Numbered from the stretch's first letter, positions 33,178 through 42,936 are shown. The stretch: 64,000 nucleotides of DNA from Corynebacterium camporealensis (GCF_000980815.1 NZ_CP011311.1:1503815-1567814); one strand, 5' to 3'. Translations and numbers: made by a program. Notes: a model not told the origin generated them from the sequence alone.

Positions 33178-34386
33178 CTAACCAAACAATCTAATCGGGT
33201 TAACCACATCGGCAATGATGATGACCACGCCCAGTGTCAGCAGCAGTGCTGCGATGGCATAGGTGATCGGAATCAGGCGTGTGTAGTCGGCAGGACCTGC
33301 AGGTTTCTTGCCCATCAGGCGGCGGATGAAGTCGCGGATCTTTTCGTAGATGATCACTGCGATGTGACCGCCATCAAAAGGTGGCAGAGGGATGAGATTG
33401 AACAACGCAAGGAAGAAGTTCAGCGTCGCCAGCATCATAAAGAACGTCGCCCACAGGTTGCGCTCGACCAACTCGCCACCAACACGGGAGGCACCGACGA
33501 CCGACATTGGGCCGTTGACGTCGCGCTCTTGGCCAAAGATGGAGGCGACGACCCCTGGAATCTTGGAGGGGAATTCCTTAATGCCTTGCACCGTGGCATC
33601 GAGCATGAACCAGGAGTACTCCCAGGTCGCCGGGAAAGCACTGACAAAGTCATGCTTTTCGACGATATCCAGCACCTGATTGGTCAAACCAATCGAACCG
33701 GCATCCACCAGCTCACCCTGGGGGTTAAGGCGCTTGACGGTATCTAAGTGCACGGTGAACTCGCGCTGCTGACCATCGCGCTCCACGCCGAGCTCGACGG
33801 TTTCACCCGGGCGGGCGATGACCTCATCTCGTAGCTGGGTGAAGTCCTCAATCGGCTCGTTGTCCAGCGAGAGAATAATGTCGCCGACTTCAACACCGGC
33901 AGCTCCTGCCGGGCCTTCACCGACGCAGGATTCCAGGGTCTGGTCCGGGCGCTGGTCCGCCGAACAGGTCACCTCGCCTACGCGCGGGCGCACATCCGCA
34001 TTCGGGTCGGGCAAACCAGAGCTCATTGCGACGAGCAGCAAGATAATAAAGCCCAGCAGCAGGTTGACTGCCACACCGGCGGCCAGCACGATAATGCGCT
34101 GCCACCAGGGCTTTTCATACATCACATGGGGGCGTTCTTCTTCTGTGACGAACTCATCTTGTGGGGTCATGCCCGCGATGTCACAAAAGCCACCGACCGG
34201 CAAAGCGGCAAGGCCGTATTCGGTATGCCCGCGCTGAAAAGACGCCACACGTGGGCCGAAGCCAATGTAGTAGCGGCGCACGCGCATGCCAAAGGAACGA
34301 GCTGCCACCATGTGCCCTGCTTCGTGCAGGGCCACGGTAATGCCGATCCCCAAGGCAAAAAGGATAATGCCCAGGAGGTTTGCCAT
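33178..34386 (-). CDS. rip1: site-2 intramembrane zinc metalloprotease (RseP/Rip1)
   Basis: This membrane protease cleaves anti-sigma factors and other membrane substrates within the bilayer. Mycobacterial Rip1 controls several sigma-factor pathways. The 402-residue product has VALHEAGHMVAA in the first helix (His21, Glu22, His25). A PDZ domain (about 130-220) contains DIILSLDNEPI. NLIPLPPFDGGHIAV near residue 340 supplies the third zinc ligand Asp. Four hydrophobic segments are visible. The gene lies 13 bp after dxr, as in mycobacteria, and is followed by ispG after 103 bp. The symbol follows the mycobacterial usage. Confidence 0.93.
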   Translation of the reverse strand: MANLLGIILFALGIGITVALHEAGHMVAARSFGMRVRRYYIGFGPRVASFQRGHTEYGLAALPVGGFCDIAGMTPQDEFVTEEERPHVMYEKPWWQRIIVLAAGVAVNLLLGFIILLLVAMSSGLPDPNADVRPRVGEVTCSADQRPDQTLESCVGEGPAGAAGVEVGDIILSLDNEPIEDFTQLRDEVIARPGETVELGVERDGQQREFTVHLDTVKRLNPQGELVDAGSIGLTNQVLDIVEKHDFVSAFPATWEYSWFMLDATVQGIKEFPSKIPGVVASIFGQERDVNGPMSVVGASRVGGELVERNLWATFFMMLATLNFFLALFNLIPLPPFDGGHIAVIIYEKIRDFIRRLMGKKPAGPADYTRLIPITYAIAALLLTLGVVIIIADVVNPIRLFG

Positions 34387-34399
34387 CGAAACGAACTTT

Positions 34400-35566
34400 C
34401 TAGTTTGCCAGGGTATCCACCAGCGCGTTCGCGCGGCGGCGTGCCTCGCTTTCTACTGCGAGAACATCGTCGACGGTTGAGGGTACACCAGCAAACTGGG
34501 AGGAAGCACCCAGTACTTGGCCAACCACATCGACGATTTCTGGGAAGTGGATACGACCTGCCAAAAAGGCCACGGCAGCCTCCTCATTCGCGGCGTTGTA
34601 GACCGCACCCGCACTACCCCCTGCTGCTGCAGCGTCGCGTGCCAGCTGCACTGCCGGGAAGGCCTTATCATCCAGCGGCTCAAACTCCCAGGTGTGTGCT
34701 TGTCTAAAGTCCAGCGCCGGCTGCGCCTTCGGCACGCGATGCGGCCAATCCAGCGCCAGGGAAATCGGCAGCTTCATCGACGGCGGCGAGGCTTGCGCAA
34801 TAGTGCAGCCATCGACAAACGTGGCCATGGAGTGAATGACCGACTGCGGGTGCACGGTGACATCGATACGCTCCGGCGACAGGTCAAAGAGCAAGCTGGC
34901 CTCGATCAGCTCCAAGCCCTTATTAATCAGCGTCGCGGAATTCAGGGTGTTCATCTGCCCCATCGACCACGTCGGATGCTGCGCTGCCTGCTCCGGGGTG
35001 ACATCCCACATCTGCTCACGCGTCTGCCCGCGGAAAGGACCACCCGAGGCAGTCAGCACCAGCTTGTCCAGTTCCTCGCGCGTGCCACCCCACAGGCACT
35101 GCGCCATCGCCGAGTGCTCCGAATCCACCGGCACCAGCTGGCCAGGTTGTGCCTTATCCATCACGATGGCACCACCGGCAACCAGGGACTCCTTATTGGC
35201 CAGCGCCAGGGTGCGTCCACCCTCCAGTGCTGCCAGCGTCGACTGCAGACCCAACGAACCCACCAAGGCGTTAAGCACCGTGTCGCACTCGACGTCCTTG
35301 GTCAGCTCCGCTGCGGCCTGCTTTCCGCTGCGCACCGTGCCACCTAAGGCCTCAGATACTTCCTTGGCCGCTGTGGGATCGGCCACGGCAACGTGGTCAA
35401 ACGAAAGGTTGAGCTCACGCGCTTGTTTCACGATGGCCTGCGGATCCGACCCACCAGCCGCAATGCCTACCACTGCAAACTTGTCCGGGTTGTCAGCGAT
35501 GACCTCCAGGGCCTGAGTGCCAATCGAACCGGTTGAACCGAGAATAAGTACACGCTTGATATTCAC
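34400..35566 (-). CDS. dxr: 1-deoxy-D-xylulose 5-phosphate reductoisomerase
   Basis: Dxr converts DXP to MEP using NADPH, the committed step of non-mevalonate isoprenoid synthesis. The 388-residue product begins with the NADPH motif [17 protein letters not shown]. It shows [12 protein letters not shown] (about 123-134), [13 protein letters not shown] with the metal ligand Glu (about 147-159), TASGGPFRG (about 171-179), and [18 protein letters not shown] (about 205-222) with the metal ligand and substrate residues. The start is GTG. TAGGCT lies exactly 7 nt upstream, so the mRNA is probably leaderless. rip1 follows after 13 bp. Confidence 0.98.
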   Translation of the reverse strand: MNIKRVLILGSTGSIGTQALEVIADNPDKFAVVGIAAGGSDPQAIVKQARELNLSFDHVAVADPTAAKEVSEALGGTVRSGKQAAAELTKDVECDTVLNALVGSLGLQSTLAALEGGRTLALANKESLVAGGAIVMDKAQPGQLVPVDSEHSAMAQCLWGGTREELDKLVLTASGGPFRGQTREQMWDVTPEQAAQHPTWSMGQMNTLNSATLINKGLELIEASLLFDLSPERIDVTVHPQSVIHSMATFVDGCTIAQASPPSMKLPISLALDWPHRVPKAQPALDFRQAHTWEFEPLDDKAFPAVQLARDAAAAGGSAGAVYNAANEEAAVAFLAGRIHFPEIVDVVGQVLGASSQFAGVPSTVDDVLAVESEARRRANALVDTLAN

Positions 35567-35579
35567 CCGACCCAGCCTA
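35567..35579 (-). promoter_or_regulatory. leaderless promoter of dxr
   Basis: TAGGCT (35574-35579, minus strand) lies 7 nt before the GTG start. The same hexamer serves yaaA and the DUF4921 gene. Confidence 0.5.
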
Positions 35580-35745
35580 GTCGGTACGGAATTAAGTCGT
35601 ATAGAAGAATCCGGGGGTATTTAATCGCGACGGGCAGGCAAATGATTTAGAATGTCATACAGATAAATGGCATTTTCGTATGCTCTACCACCCCAGGACA
35701 CTGGGTGATTGACCAAGAGCATGCGGCATTAGCGAAGGAGAGCAC

Positions 35746-36201
35746 GTGTCTGCCCACAAGTCGGAACCGCAGGTGTACAACGGAGTATCCACCGACGACG
35801 TCCCATCCGCAGCTTTTGGTTGGTCCGCACTGAGCCGTGGCGGCATCCAGGTTGCTGGCTGGGTAAGCGTTTTCATCCTGCTGGCCTACAACTTTGGTAA
35901 CCACAATGGCCATGTGGAGACCATCTGGCTGATCGCCCTGGCAGTGGTCCTGGCCCTGGGCCTGCTGATCCACGGTTTCCAGCCGAAGCTGAGCCAGGTT
36001 CGCACCGTGACCTCCCACAACCAGCCGGAAGGCCACGTGGAGCCGGACTGGATCTACCTGCAGAAGACTTCCACTGGTGCTTACGCCGAGCTTAACGATG
36101 CTGAGCTGCGCGCCCTGAACATCGAACCTTCCCGCGTTGCTCACCTGCGCGGCGAGGGTGCTGCTCAGCCGGTTTCTGAGTCTCCGCGCCACGCTCTCTA
36201 A
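35746..36201 (+). CDS. DUF2631 membrane protein
   Basis: This 151-residue protein has two adjacent hydrophobic helices (about 37-50 and 57-75) forming a hairpin across the membrane. A short N-terminal cytoplasmic part contains QVYNGVSTDDVPSAAFGW, typical of DUF2631 proteins found beside dxr in actinobacteria. The C-terminal half (about 80-151) is hydrophilic, longer than in many family members. The GTG start has GAAGGAG about 6 nt upstream. It is a single-gene unit with its own terminator. No function is known. Confidence 0.75.
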   Translation: MSAHKSEPQVYNGVSTDDVPSAAFGWSALSRGGIQVAGWVSVFILLAYNFGNHNGHVETIWLIALAVVLALGLLIHGFQPKLSQVRTVTSHNQPEGHVEPDWIYLQKTSTGAYAELNDAELRALNIEPSRVAHLRGEGAAQPVSESPRHAL

Positions 36202-36218
36202 GAGCTTTTAGCTTCCCC

Positions 36219-36255
36219 AATGCCTGGTCCTTGTGACCGGGCATTGTTGTGTTTT
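36219..36255 (+). terminator. rho-independent terminator after DUF2631 gene
   Basis: AATGCCTGGTC pairs with GACCGGGCATT (11 positions, one T-G pair), with a 5-nt loop, followed by GTTGTGTTTT. Confidence 0.85.
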
Positions 36256-36268
36256 GCGCGCCGAAGCT

Positions 36269-37855
36269 TTAGGACACCCAGGTCTTGACCTTGTCGTAAA
36301 TCTCCGGCATGCGCTTATCTACGCGTTCGATGCTGACCACGATGGTAATCGCGTAGATAACGGCCGGGACTGCGACAGCAACTGCTGCACCGGCAAAGAG
36401 TCCGACGGTGCTGGAACCAGCGAAGAGAATCATCATGATGCCGCCAGGAACCGCGGGCAACCAGCCAAACAGAATCGCGATGATGCTCGTCATCAGTGCT
36501 GCCGAAGAATAGCCAGCCTTGTCCGACCACGGGTTCGTACCTGGTCGCGACATCGGGTAAGGGTTAAACGTCGTTAACGCCAAAGCGAAGGCAGCACCAG
36601 AGGCCAGCACGCCATAGCTGGCCAACCAGACTGCGAACGCGACTTGCTTGTCGTTAGCCATGACCACGATGCCGATGCCCATCACCGACACCGCAATCAC
36701 TGGCAGCAGCAGCTGCGCGGCATGACGAGCCAGCAAGAACACGTGTGGTTTCACCGGCGCAGACATCTTCAGCCACAGCGAAGGTCCGTCGTAGCCAAAG
36801 TCATTCGACGCAGCAATGCCACCCAGCACACCCAGCATCACGATGCCCAAGTAAGCCGAGAACATCATGTCGCCCTCCGACTGCCAGAGCATGAACACCA
36901 TCAGGATGGGGAACATCGCCACCGTGGCCAGAAACCGTCCATCGCGGAAGAAATACAGCAACGACCGTCGAAACTCCAGCGCCGCGGGACCATAAATCCC
37001 CTTCGGCACACGCAGGGCCTTCGCCCCGTTGTTGCGTTCCTTCTTCTCCTTAGACTGCACGGCAACAGGGTTCATCCATTGCTTGACGATGCTGCGCTGC
37101 CATCCCCAGGCCAACCCCACCACCGTGGCCACTGCGATAAGCAGCTGCGCCACCGCAGCAAAGTACGCACCATTAGCCAGTGACATCGCCCAGCCCACGC
37201 ACGCGCCAACCGGAGTCCACGCCAGTACGGTGCCGATGCTGTCGAGCGGAACACCGAGGTCTTCCAGACGCGGAAGCTGAATGACTGCGATGATCAGCAA
37301 GAACACACCGACGGTTGTTAGCGCCATCTTGGTTTCTTTGCGCATCGAATCAGAGTTCGCGCCCAGCTGCGTGACGAGTTCACCCGCGATAATCGTGGTC
37401 ACAAAGGCCAGCACCATCGCGGGAATGAAGGCAAGAATCGCTAGAGGAATGCCACTGCTGACCAGCTGCAGGCTCGCAACCACGGTGTAGATAACCGTGG
37501 TCACAGCAGACAGCCACACGCGGGTGCTAAATAACGATGCCAGCGCTAAGCCCCCGCGTAGTTCTTTAAACTCCAGCGGTAATGCGCTGAGATCTTTGAC
37601 GCGCAGCTGGTTCTCACCCGCGGGCATGACCAACCCGACCATGACGTAGGCAACCAAGCCCAGCGCTACCGGCACAGTAATGGATTGGTAGTGCCCGCCA
37701 TTAAAGGACAAGTCCAGCCACACCAGCGAGCACAACGACAGCAGACCCAAAAGCGCGTATATGCCAATCAAGATGGTGGAAGCCAGCATGGCTTTGTTCT
37801 CAGAGAACATGCGCTTCCACAACACCTTGTGGAGTTGAAACAGCGTCTTAGCCAC
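36269..37855 (-). CDS. ABC exporter permease subunit
   Basis: This is a membrane permease of 528 residues with about 12 hydrophobic segments, in the style of ABC-2 exporters. The best start is a GTG with GGGGAGG about 6 nt upstream, giving VAKTLFQLHKVLWKRMF. It overlaps the end of the ATPase gene by 8 nt, which shows translational coupling. Upstream in-frame starts would run deep into the ATPase gene. Two large membrane halves are separated by a charged loop (about 265-285, KEKKERNNGAKAL). Substrate cannot be inferred. The pair resembles many uncharacterised actinobacterial export systems. Confidence 0.8.
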   Translation of the reverse strand: MAKTLFQLHKVLWKRMFSENKAMLASTILIGIYALLGLLSLCSLVWLDLSFNGGHYQSITVPVALGLVAYVMVGLVMPAGENQLRVKDLSALPLEFKELRGGLALASLFSTRVWLSAVTTVIYTVVASLQLVSSGIPLAILAFIPAMVLAFVTTIIAGELVTQLGANSDSMRKETKMALTTVGVFLLIIAVIQLPRLEDLGVPLDSIGTVLAWTPVGACVGWAMSLANGAYFAAVAQLLIAVATVVGLAWGWQRSIVKQWMNPVAVQSKEKKERNNGAKALRVPKGIYGPAALEFRRSLLYFFRDGRFLATVAMFPILMVFMLWQSEGDMMFSAYLGIVMLGVLGGIAASNDFGYDGPSLWLKMSAPVKPHVFLLARHAAQLLLPVIAVSVMGIGIVVMANDKQVAFAVWLASYGVLASGAAFALALTTFNPYPMSRPGTNPWSDKAGYSSAALMTSIIAILFGWLPAVPGGIMMILFAGSSTVGLFAGAAVAVAVPAVIYAITIVVSIERVDKRMPEIYDKVKTWVS

Positions 37856-38702
37856 GGTGCTCCTCCCCTTCCTGTTCCCCGGCGATGCGCGGGTCTTCTG
37901 CACCGCGCTTCGCGCCTAGCCAGCCGAAGGAGCCTTCTTGTAAGTCGCCCCCGCCGACGGTCTCAATAAAGACGTCGGTAAGGCTGCGGCCCTGGCGTAC
38001 CTCGTCGACGTGGCCGGCACGCACGGCGTGGCCTTCGGTAATGAGTGCGACGTGGTCGCACAGGCCCTCGACGAGCTGCATGACGTGGGAAGACAAGATC
38101 ACCGTGCCGCCGCGCCTGGCGAAGGTGCGCAGCAGTTGCTGAATCAGCTCACCGCTGACTGGGTCAACGGCCTCCAAGGGCTCATCCAGTACCAGCACGT
38201 CCGGGTCGTGCAGCAGCGCACCGGCCAGCAAAATCTTTTTGGTCATGCCGGCGGAGTAGTCGCTAATCCGCTTGTCGGGGACTTGGTTGAGGTCAAGTGC
38301 ATCGAGAAGCTCACGTGTGCGCTGCTCTACCTCGACTGGATCCAGTTTGCGCAGCGCACCTAAGTAGTAGAGGTATTCCGCACCAGTCAGGCGGTCGAAG
38401 ACTGGCGCGCCATCCATGAGCAGCCCCATCGCGCGTTTGGCGGGGATAGGGTCTTCCCACACGTTGTGCCCGCCGACAAAGGCCACGCCCGCATCAGGGC
38501 GCTGCAGACCACAAGCCATGGTCAGCATCGTGGTCTTACCTGCACCATTCGGGCCCACAATGCCAAAAATGGCTCCCTTGGGCACGTCCAGGTGTAAATC
38601 CTGAACGGCCATCTGGGAGCCAAACCTTTTCGACAATCCGCGCACCGCCATGGCTTGAGTACGCGAATCGCTGGTGACATTCTGTGGCTGCTGTGCATTC
38701 AT
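37848..38702 (-). CDS. ABC transporter ATP-binding protein
   Basis: This is the nucleotide-binding subunit of an exporter, 284 residues. Walker A is GPNGAGKTT (about 54-62), the signature is DYSAGMTKK (about 146-154, an SGGQ variant) and Walker B is VLVLDEPLEAVDP (about 167-179). SSHVMQLVEGLCDH carries the switch His. The ATG at 38702 was chosen over an upstream in-frame start because it lies just before the conserved region and has TAAGTT exactly 7 nt upstream (leaderless pattern). A C-terminal charged tail (about 265-284) is not conserved. It is co-translated with the permease gene. Confidence 0.9.
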   Translation of the reverse strand: MNAQQPQNVTSDSRTQAMAVRGLSKRFGSQMAVQDLHLDVPKGAIFGIVGPNGAGKTTMLTMACGLQRPDAGVAFVGGHNVWEDPIPAKRAMGLLMDGAPVFDRLTGAEYLYYLGALRKLDPVEVEQRTRELLDALDLNQVPDKRISDYSAGMTKKILLAGALLHDPDVLVLDEPLEAVDPVSGELIQQLLRTFARRGGTVILSSHVMQLVEGLCDHVALITEGHAVRAGHVDEVRQGRSLTDVFIETVGGGDLQEGSFGWLGAKRGAEDPRIAGEQEGEEHRG

Positions 38703-38715
38703 GCACCATAACTTA
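38703..38715 (-). promoter_or_regulatory. leaderless promoter of the ABC exporter
   Basis: The minus strand has TAAGTT (38710-38715) 7 nt before the ATPase ATG. rlmN ends 50 bp upstream, so an independent promoter is plausible. Confidence 0.45.
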
Positions 38716-38751
38716 CATGATGCACTTTGCAGCCGCAGCCTTGGGGAATGG

Positions 38752-39864
38752 TTACGCGGACTGGCCTTCCAGCTCATCAGCAGCCAGCTGGCCACAGGCC
38801 GCGGCAATCTCATCGCCCTTGGTATCGCGCACCGTACACGGCACGCCCTGGGCCTGCACGCGACGAACGAACTCGTCTTGGCGATCCTTCGGTGCCGCAT
38901 CCCACTCCGAACCCGGGGTCGGGTTCAGCGGAATAACGTTGACGTGCACCTTCGAGCCCAGTGCCGCGTGCAGCTTCCTACCGAGCATGTCCGCGCGGAA
39001 GTCCTGGTCGTTCTTATCGCGAATCAGCGCGTACTCAATGGAGACGCGGCGACCAGAAGAATCGGCGTAGTAGCGCGCAGCATCGAGGACCTCTTCCACC
39101 GGCCATCGGTTGTTGACCGGCACGAGGTTATCGCGCAGCTCATCATCTGGGGTGTGCAGGGAGACGGCGAGGGTGCAGGAGAGGTCTTCATCGGCAAGCT
39201 TGCGGATAGCTGGTGCCAAACCAACCGTGGAGATGGTCACGTTGCGCTGGGACAGGCCAAAGCCTTCGCCGTCCTGGCCGACAATCTGGCGCACGGCCTG
39301 GACCACGCGCTTGTAGTTGGCCAGCGGCTCGCCCATGCCCATAAACACCACATTGGTCAGACGGGAGCCTTCAGCTTCCATCTCCGCGGCGGCGTTGCGG
39401 AATTGCTCGACGATTTCCGCCGTCGACAGGTTGCGGTCCAGTCCACCCTGGCCAGTAGCGCAAAAAGGACAGGCCATACCGCAGCCGGCCTGGGAAGAAA
39501 TACACAGCGTTGCTCGTCCCGGGTAGCGCATGAGCACCGATTCGAGCAGGGTGCCATCGTGCAGGCGCCACAGAGACTTGGTGGTCTCCCCATCATCAGT
39601 GGAGGTGTGACGCAGCGGCTGCATCAACGTTGGGAAGAGTGCTTCTTGCACTGCCTCCCGCTTGCCCGCCGGGATGTCAGTCATCTTCTCGACATCCGCG
39701 GTGTAGTGCTCGTAGTAGTGCTTGGCTAGCTGCTTGGCCCGAAACTTCGGCAGGCCAATCTCAGCCAGCTTGTCGATGCGCTCATCTACAGACAAATCCG
39801 CAAAATGCTTCGGCGGGAGTCCGCGGCGCGGTGCAGAGAAATTCAGTTTAATTGGTTCAGCCAT
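38752..39864 (-). CDS. rlmN: 23S rRNA (A2503-C2) / tRNA methyltransferase
   Basis: RlmN is a radical-SAM enzyme that methylates A2503 of 23S rRNA and A37 of some tRNAs. The 370-residue product has [15 protein letters not shown] with the CxxxCxxC cluster motif (about 124-138). It also has [12 protein letters not shown] (about 171-182), [14 protein letters not shown], and [14 protein letters not shown] followed by a C-terminal [14 protein letters not shown], whose Cys is the resolving residue. The ATG at 39864 begins the conserved part. A GTG further upstream is possible but unsupported. It is divergent from the LapA-domain gene. Confidence 0.96.
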   Translation of the reverse strand: MAEPIKLNFSAPRRGLPPKHFADLSVDERIDKLAEIGLPKFRAKQLAKHYYEHYTADVEKMTDIPAGKREAVQEALFPTLMQPLRHTSTDDGETTKSLWRLHDGTLLESVLMRYPGRATLCISSQAGCGMACPFCATGQGGLDRNLSTAEIVEQFRNAAAEMEAEGSRLTNVVFMGMGEPLANYKRVVQAVRQIVGQDGEGFGLSQRNVTISTVGLAPAIRKLADEDLSCTLAVSLHTPDDELRDNLVPVNNRWPVEEVLDAARYYADSSGRRVSIEYALIRDKNDQDFRADMLGRKLHAALGSKVHVNVIPLNPTPGSEWDAAPKDRQDEFVRRVQAQGVPCTVRDTKGDEIAAACGQLAADELEGQSA

Positions 39865-39957
39865 GGTTTCGCCTATTTTTCCACCTTCAGCCACCTTTCC
39901 CCAATTCCTAGTCGGTTCAAGTGGCACAAACGACGATATTCGCGATTAAATGGGGAT

Positions 39958-40386
39958 ATGACTGAGCCCAATAATACAGCCCGCAACAATTCCAACGAGC
40001 TGCCTGACTTCGAGCCCACGGAGACCACCGCTCCGGAACCAGCGCCAGAGACTGCACCGGAGCCTACCCGCACGCCTGACGATGCCCCGGACTACACCAC
40101 CCCGACTACCTTCCCGGAGTCCAACAACAAGGGCACCCAGGACAAAGGCCGCACCCTGGCAGCCAGCACCTGGGCCGGGCTGATTATTGGCTTCCTGCTG
40201 CTTATCTTGCTCATTGTGTTCATCATGCAGAACCAGCAGCAGGTTCCGATTAATTTCCTCGGCTGGTCCGGCACCTTCCCCGCCGGTATCGCTTACCTGA
40301 TCTGCACCATCTTCGGCGCGCTCATCATGGCGCTGGTCGGTGGCTGGCGCATGTTTGAGCTGCGCCGCCAAGCGCGTAAAAAATAG
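39958..40386 (+). CDS. LapA-domain (DUF1049) membrane protein
   Basis: This 142-residue protein has a disordered N-terminus rich in Pro, Thr and Glu (about 1-60; ETTAPEPAPETAPEPTRTP). Two transmembrane helices follow: AGLIIGFLLLILLIVFIM (about 71-88) and AYLICTIFGALIMALVGGW (about 107-125). The intervening QNQQQVPINFLGWSG is typical of the LapA/DUF1049 domain, and a basic tail (RRQARKK) follows. E. coli LapA assists lipopolysaccharide-related assembly, but the corynebacterial role is unknown. The stop codon sits inside a perfect 12-bp hairpin that includes a T-run. Confidence 0.82.
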   Translation: MTEPNNTARNNSNELPDFEPTETTAPEPAPETAPEPTRTPDDAPDYTTPTTFPESNNKGTQDKGRTLAASTWAGLIIGFLLLILLIVFIMQNQQQVPINFLGWSGTFPAGIAYLICTIFGALIMALVGGWRMFELRRQARKK

Positions 40387-40399
40387 GATTTTTTACGCG
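40373..40399 (+). terminator. hairpin spanning the stop codon of the LapA gene
   Basis: CGCGTAAAAAAT pairs perfectly with ATTTTTTACGCG around a 3-nt loop AGG. The TAG stop (40384-40386) lies at the top of the stem. The descending arm contains six T, so the structure can terminate transcription at the coding end. Confidence 0.65.
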
Positions 40400-40449
40400 G
40401 GTTAGGTTAGGCTTCCGCCCTCCCCTGTTCGGTTAAGGCGTCAGGTCTG

Positions 40450-40474
40450 CGTTCGGCTACTTGTTAGCCGAACG
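40450..40474 (-). other. hairpin spanning the cdsA stop codon
   Basis: CGTTCGGCTA-cttgt-TAGCCGAACG forms a perfect 10-bp stem. The cdsA TAA (complement at 40464-40466) lies at the loop edge. No T-run follows on the minus strand. Confidence 0.55.
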
Positions 40475-41354
40475 TGCCGAGGAAGCTAAACGCCACCCAG
40501 GTGACCATCGCCGAGGGCAGCATGCCATCGAGGCGATCCATGAGGCCGCCGTGGCCAGGCAGGATGTTCGACATGTCTTTAATGCCGAGCTCGCGCTTGA
40601 ACTGGGATTCCACCAGGTCGCCGAGGGTGGCACAGAAGACGAAGATTAAGCCCATGAGTGCGCCAACCCAAGCATCGTGATGCAGTAGCAGCTTCACCGA
40701 CAGTGCACCGGTGACAACGCCAAAGAGGATAGAGCCGCCGAAGCCTTCCCAGGACTTCTTGGGGCTGACAGCTGGTGCCATGGGGTGCGAGCCGAACATG
40801 ACGCCGAAGACGTAGCCGCCGACATCGGAAGCAACCACGCACAGCATAAACGTAATGATCGATGCGGTGCCGGAGGCAAAAGGAGTCGTCGTCAGCGACA
40901 ACATCGCGGCAAAAGAACCGAACAGTGGCACCCAGGTCAGCACGAAGATGCCAACCGACATATCGCGCAGATAGTTAATCGGTGGGCGGTGGCGGCCGTT
41001 GTGGAATAACCGGCCGAACATTAACACCAGCACTGCGGTGACATAGACCGCGACCAGGCCGGGTGCGCCGAAAGGCCAAGACACCCAGACCATCGCTTGG
41101 CCGAGAATAATCAGCAGCGTGCGCGGGACGTAGTAGGAGTGCTCGCGCAGGCGGGTGAGCACTTCCCACATGCCCACGCCAATGGCGGTGGCAACCACGA
41201 GGTACCACGCCGGCACACCAATCCAGATCGCCAGAACGACGATGGCACCCAGCCCCACGCCGACGCCGATGGCAGCAGGCAAGTTACGACCGGCAGAGTT
41301 TTTCGGCCGTGGCAAACGATGGCTGCTGCGCAATCGACTGCTAGGTTCGCTCAC
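40464..41354 (-). CDS. cdsA: phosphatidate cytidylyltransferase
   Basis: CdsA makes CDP-diacylglycerol, the precursor of phosphatidylinositol, PIMs and cardiolipin. The 296-residue product has a basic N-terminus, about eight transmembrane helices and the family signature SQFKRELGIKDMSNILPGHG (about 249-268). GGLMDRLDG follows it, with the catalytic Asp residues. The first part (about 1-20) is Arg/Ser-rich and poorly conserved. It is last in the conserved rpsB-tsf-pyrH-frr-cdsA order, 89 bp after frr. Its stop codon is within a hairpin. Confidence 0.96.
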   Translation of the reverse strand: MSEPSSRLRSSHRLPRPKNSAGRNLPAAIGVGVGLGAIVVLAIWIGVPAWYLVVATAIGVGMWEVLTRLREHSYYVPRTLLIILGQAMVWVSWPFGAPGLVAVYVTAVLVLMFGRLFHNGRHRPPINYLRDMSVGIFVLTWVPLFGSFAAMLSLTTTPFASGTASIITFMLCVVASDVGGYVFGVMFGSHPMAPAVSPKKSWEGFGGSILFGVVTGALSVKLLLHHDAWVGALMGLIFVFCATLGDLVESQFKRELGIKDMSNILPGHGGLMDRLDGMLPSAMVTWVAFSFLGTFG

Positions 41355-41443
41355 TGGTATTCCTTCTTATGCGGCTATAGCGTGCGGGGGCTGGGCTAGA
41401 AAAGTGCCGCCGGCCTAAGGCGCGGCGGCTACTGTGTGGAAGT

Positions 41444-42001
41444 TTAAACCTCCATCAATTCGTTTTCTTTGTTTTCGACCAGTTCATCAACCTGGTCGAT
41501 GTAGCCGGAGGTAATCTTTTCCATTTCCTTCTCGGCTGCGATGACCTCGTCCTCACCGGCGTCGCCATCTTTTTGCAGCTTCTTCAGCTGCTCCATGGCC
41601 TTGCGGCGGATGTTGCGGATAGCAATCTTTCCGTCCTCGCCCTTGGACTTGGCCAGCTTGACCATTTCCTTACGACGTTCCTCGGTCAGCTGCGGCACGG
41701 TCACGCGCAGCACCTGACCATCGTTAGTCGGGTTAACGCCCAGGTCCGAGTTACGGATAGCATTTTCGATCTCGTGGATCATGGACTGCTCATAAGGCTT
41801 AATCAGCAGCATGCGCGGTTCCGGAACCGAGACGGTAGCCATCTGAGTAATCGGAGTCGGAACACCGTAGTATTCAGCAACCAAGCCGTTGAACATCGAA
41901 GGGTTGGCGCGGCCGGTGCGGATGGTGACCAGCTGCTCGCGGGTGTGCTCTACGGAAGCGGTCATGTGCTCTTCGGCGTCGAGCTGAATCTCGTCGATCA
42001 T
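41444..42001 (-). CDS. frr: ribosome recycling factor
   Basis: RRF splits post-termination ribosomes together with EF-G. The 185-residue product is full length. [21 protein letters not shown] (about 27-47) is the conserved start of the helical domain, and [24 protein letters not shown] sequence (about 109-127, with RNIRRKAME) forms the third helix. GGGAGAA precedes the ATG. The gene is 56 bp after pyrH, in the typical translation/lipid block. Confidence 0.97.
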   Translation of the reverse strand: MIDEIQLDAEEHMTASVEHTREQLVTIRTGRANPSMFNGLVAEYYGVPTPITQMATVSVPEPRMLLIKPYEQSMIHEIENAIRNSDLGVNPTNDGQVLRVTVPQLTEERRKEMVKLAKSKGEDGKIAIRNIRRKAMEQLKKLQKDGDAGEDEVIAAEKEMEKITSGYIDQVDELVENKENELMEV

Positions 42002-42057
42002 GCGGGTTAATTCTCCCTAAGTTTGTGGGTGTAACTGTGTTGAATCTAGCAGGTTAT

Positions 42058-42798
42058 CTAGTCAGCTTGTGAGGACTGAACCAGCGTGCCGATTTGTTCG
42101 CCCGCCACAGCGCGTGCAATGTTGCCCTCGGTCAACAGGTTGAAGACCAGAATTGGCATGTCGTTGTCCATGCACAGGCTGAAAGCGGTGGCATCGGCGA
42201 CCTTGAGGCCCTTTTCGATGACCTCGCGGGGCGTGATTTCATCGAAAAGCTCCGCGTCCGGGTTGGTGCGCGGGTCATCGGAGTACACGCCATCGACGCC
42301 CTTGGCCAAGAAGAGCACCTCTGCACCGATTTCCAGCGCGCGCTGTGCGGCGGTGGTGTCAGTGGAGAAGTACGGCATGCCCATGCCTGCGCCGAAGATG
42401 ACCACGCGGCCCTTTTCCAGGTGGCGGTCAGCGCGCAGCGGCAGGTAAGGCTCGGCAATCTGAGCCATGTTGATAGAAGTCTGCACGCGGCAGTCGATGC
42501 CCTGCTGCTTGAGGAAGTCCTGCAGCGCCAGGGAGTTCATCACGGTGCCCAGCATGCCCATGTAGTCCGAACGGGCGCGGTCCATGCCACGCTGAGACAG
42601 CTCAGCACCGCGGAAGAAGTTACCGCCGCCAATAACCACGGCGACTTCGGTGCCAGTGGAGGCAACTTCAGCGATCTGGCGGGCGACATTTTCCACCACA
42701 TCCGGGTCGATGCCGACCTTGCCGCCGCCGAACATTTCACCGCCTAGCTTAAGCATTACTCGCTTGTATCCGGTTCGCTTGCTCTCGGCAGTAGTCAC
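42058..42798 (-). CDS. pyrH: UMP kinase
   Basis: PyrH phosphorylates UMP to UDP and is subject to GTP activation and UTP inhibition in many bacteria. The 246-residue product shows [13 protein letters not shown] (about 13-25), [14 protein letters not shown] (about 54-67), [19 protein letters not shown] (about 78-96) and [17 protein letters not shown] (about 169-185), all characteristic of the amino-acid kinase fold. The start is GTG. It is 157 bp downstream of tsf, separated by a terminator-like hairpin, which suggests either its own promoter or read-through. Confidence 0.97.
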   Translation of the reverse strand: MTTAESKRTGYKRVMLKLGGEMFGGGKVGIDPDVVENVARQIAEVASTGTEVAVVIGGGNFFRGAELSQRGMDRARSDYMGMLGTVMNSLALQDFLKQQGIDCRVQTSINMAQIAEPYLPLRADRHLEKGRVVIFGAGMGMPYFSTDTTAAQRALEIGAEVLFLAKGVDGVYSDDPRTNPDAELFDEITPREVIEKGLKVADATAFSLCMDNDMPILVFNLLTEGNIARAVAGEQIGTLVQSSQAD

Positions 42799-42896
42799 GC
42801 CCTCATCGTCTCCTTAACGCGTCGTGTAGGTCCGTTCCATCTTACCCACAACTAAGGCGTTGACTCACATCCGCGAGGACCTGCTAAAACGCCGAC

Positions 42897-42936
42897 ACCC
42901 CCACGGTCAGAAAGTGCATTCTGACGACGTGGGGGT
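42897..42936 (-). terminator. hairpin between tsf and pyrH
   Basis: ACCCCCACG pairs with CGTGGGGGT (9 bp), with an inner TCAGAA/TTCTGA stem. Read on the minus strand it is followed, after a few bases, by TTTT. It probably terminates or attenuates tsf transcription. Confidence 0.65.

Noticed and set aside
31887-33194. Antisense frame of 435 codons opposite ispG
   Set aside because: Shadow of ispG, which has intact cluster-ligand motifs.
40387-40463. Small gene between the LapA gene and cdsA
   Set aside because: Only 77 bp with two stop-associated hairpins and no start with a ribosome-binding site.
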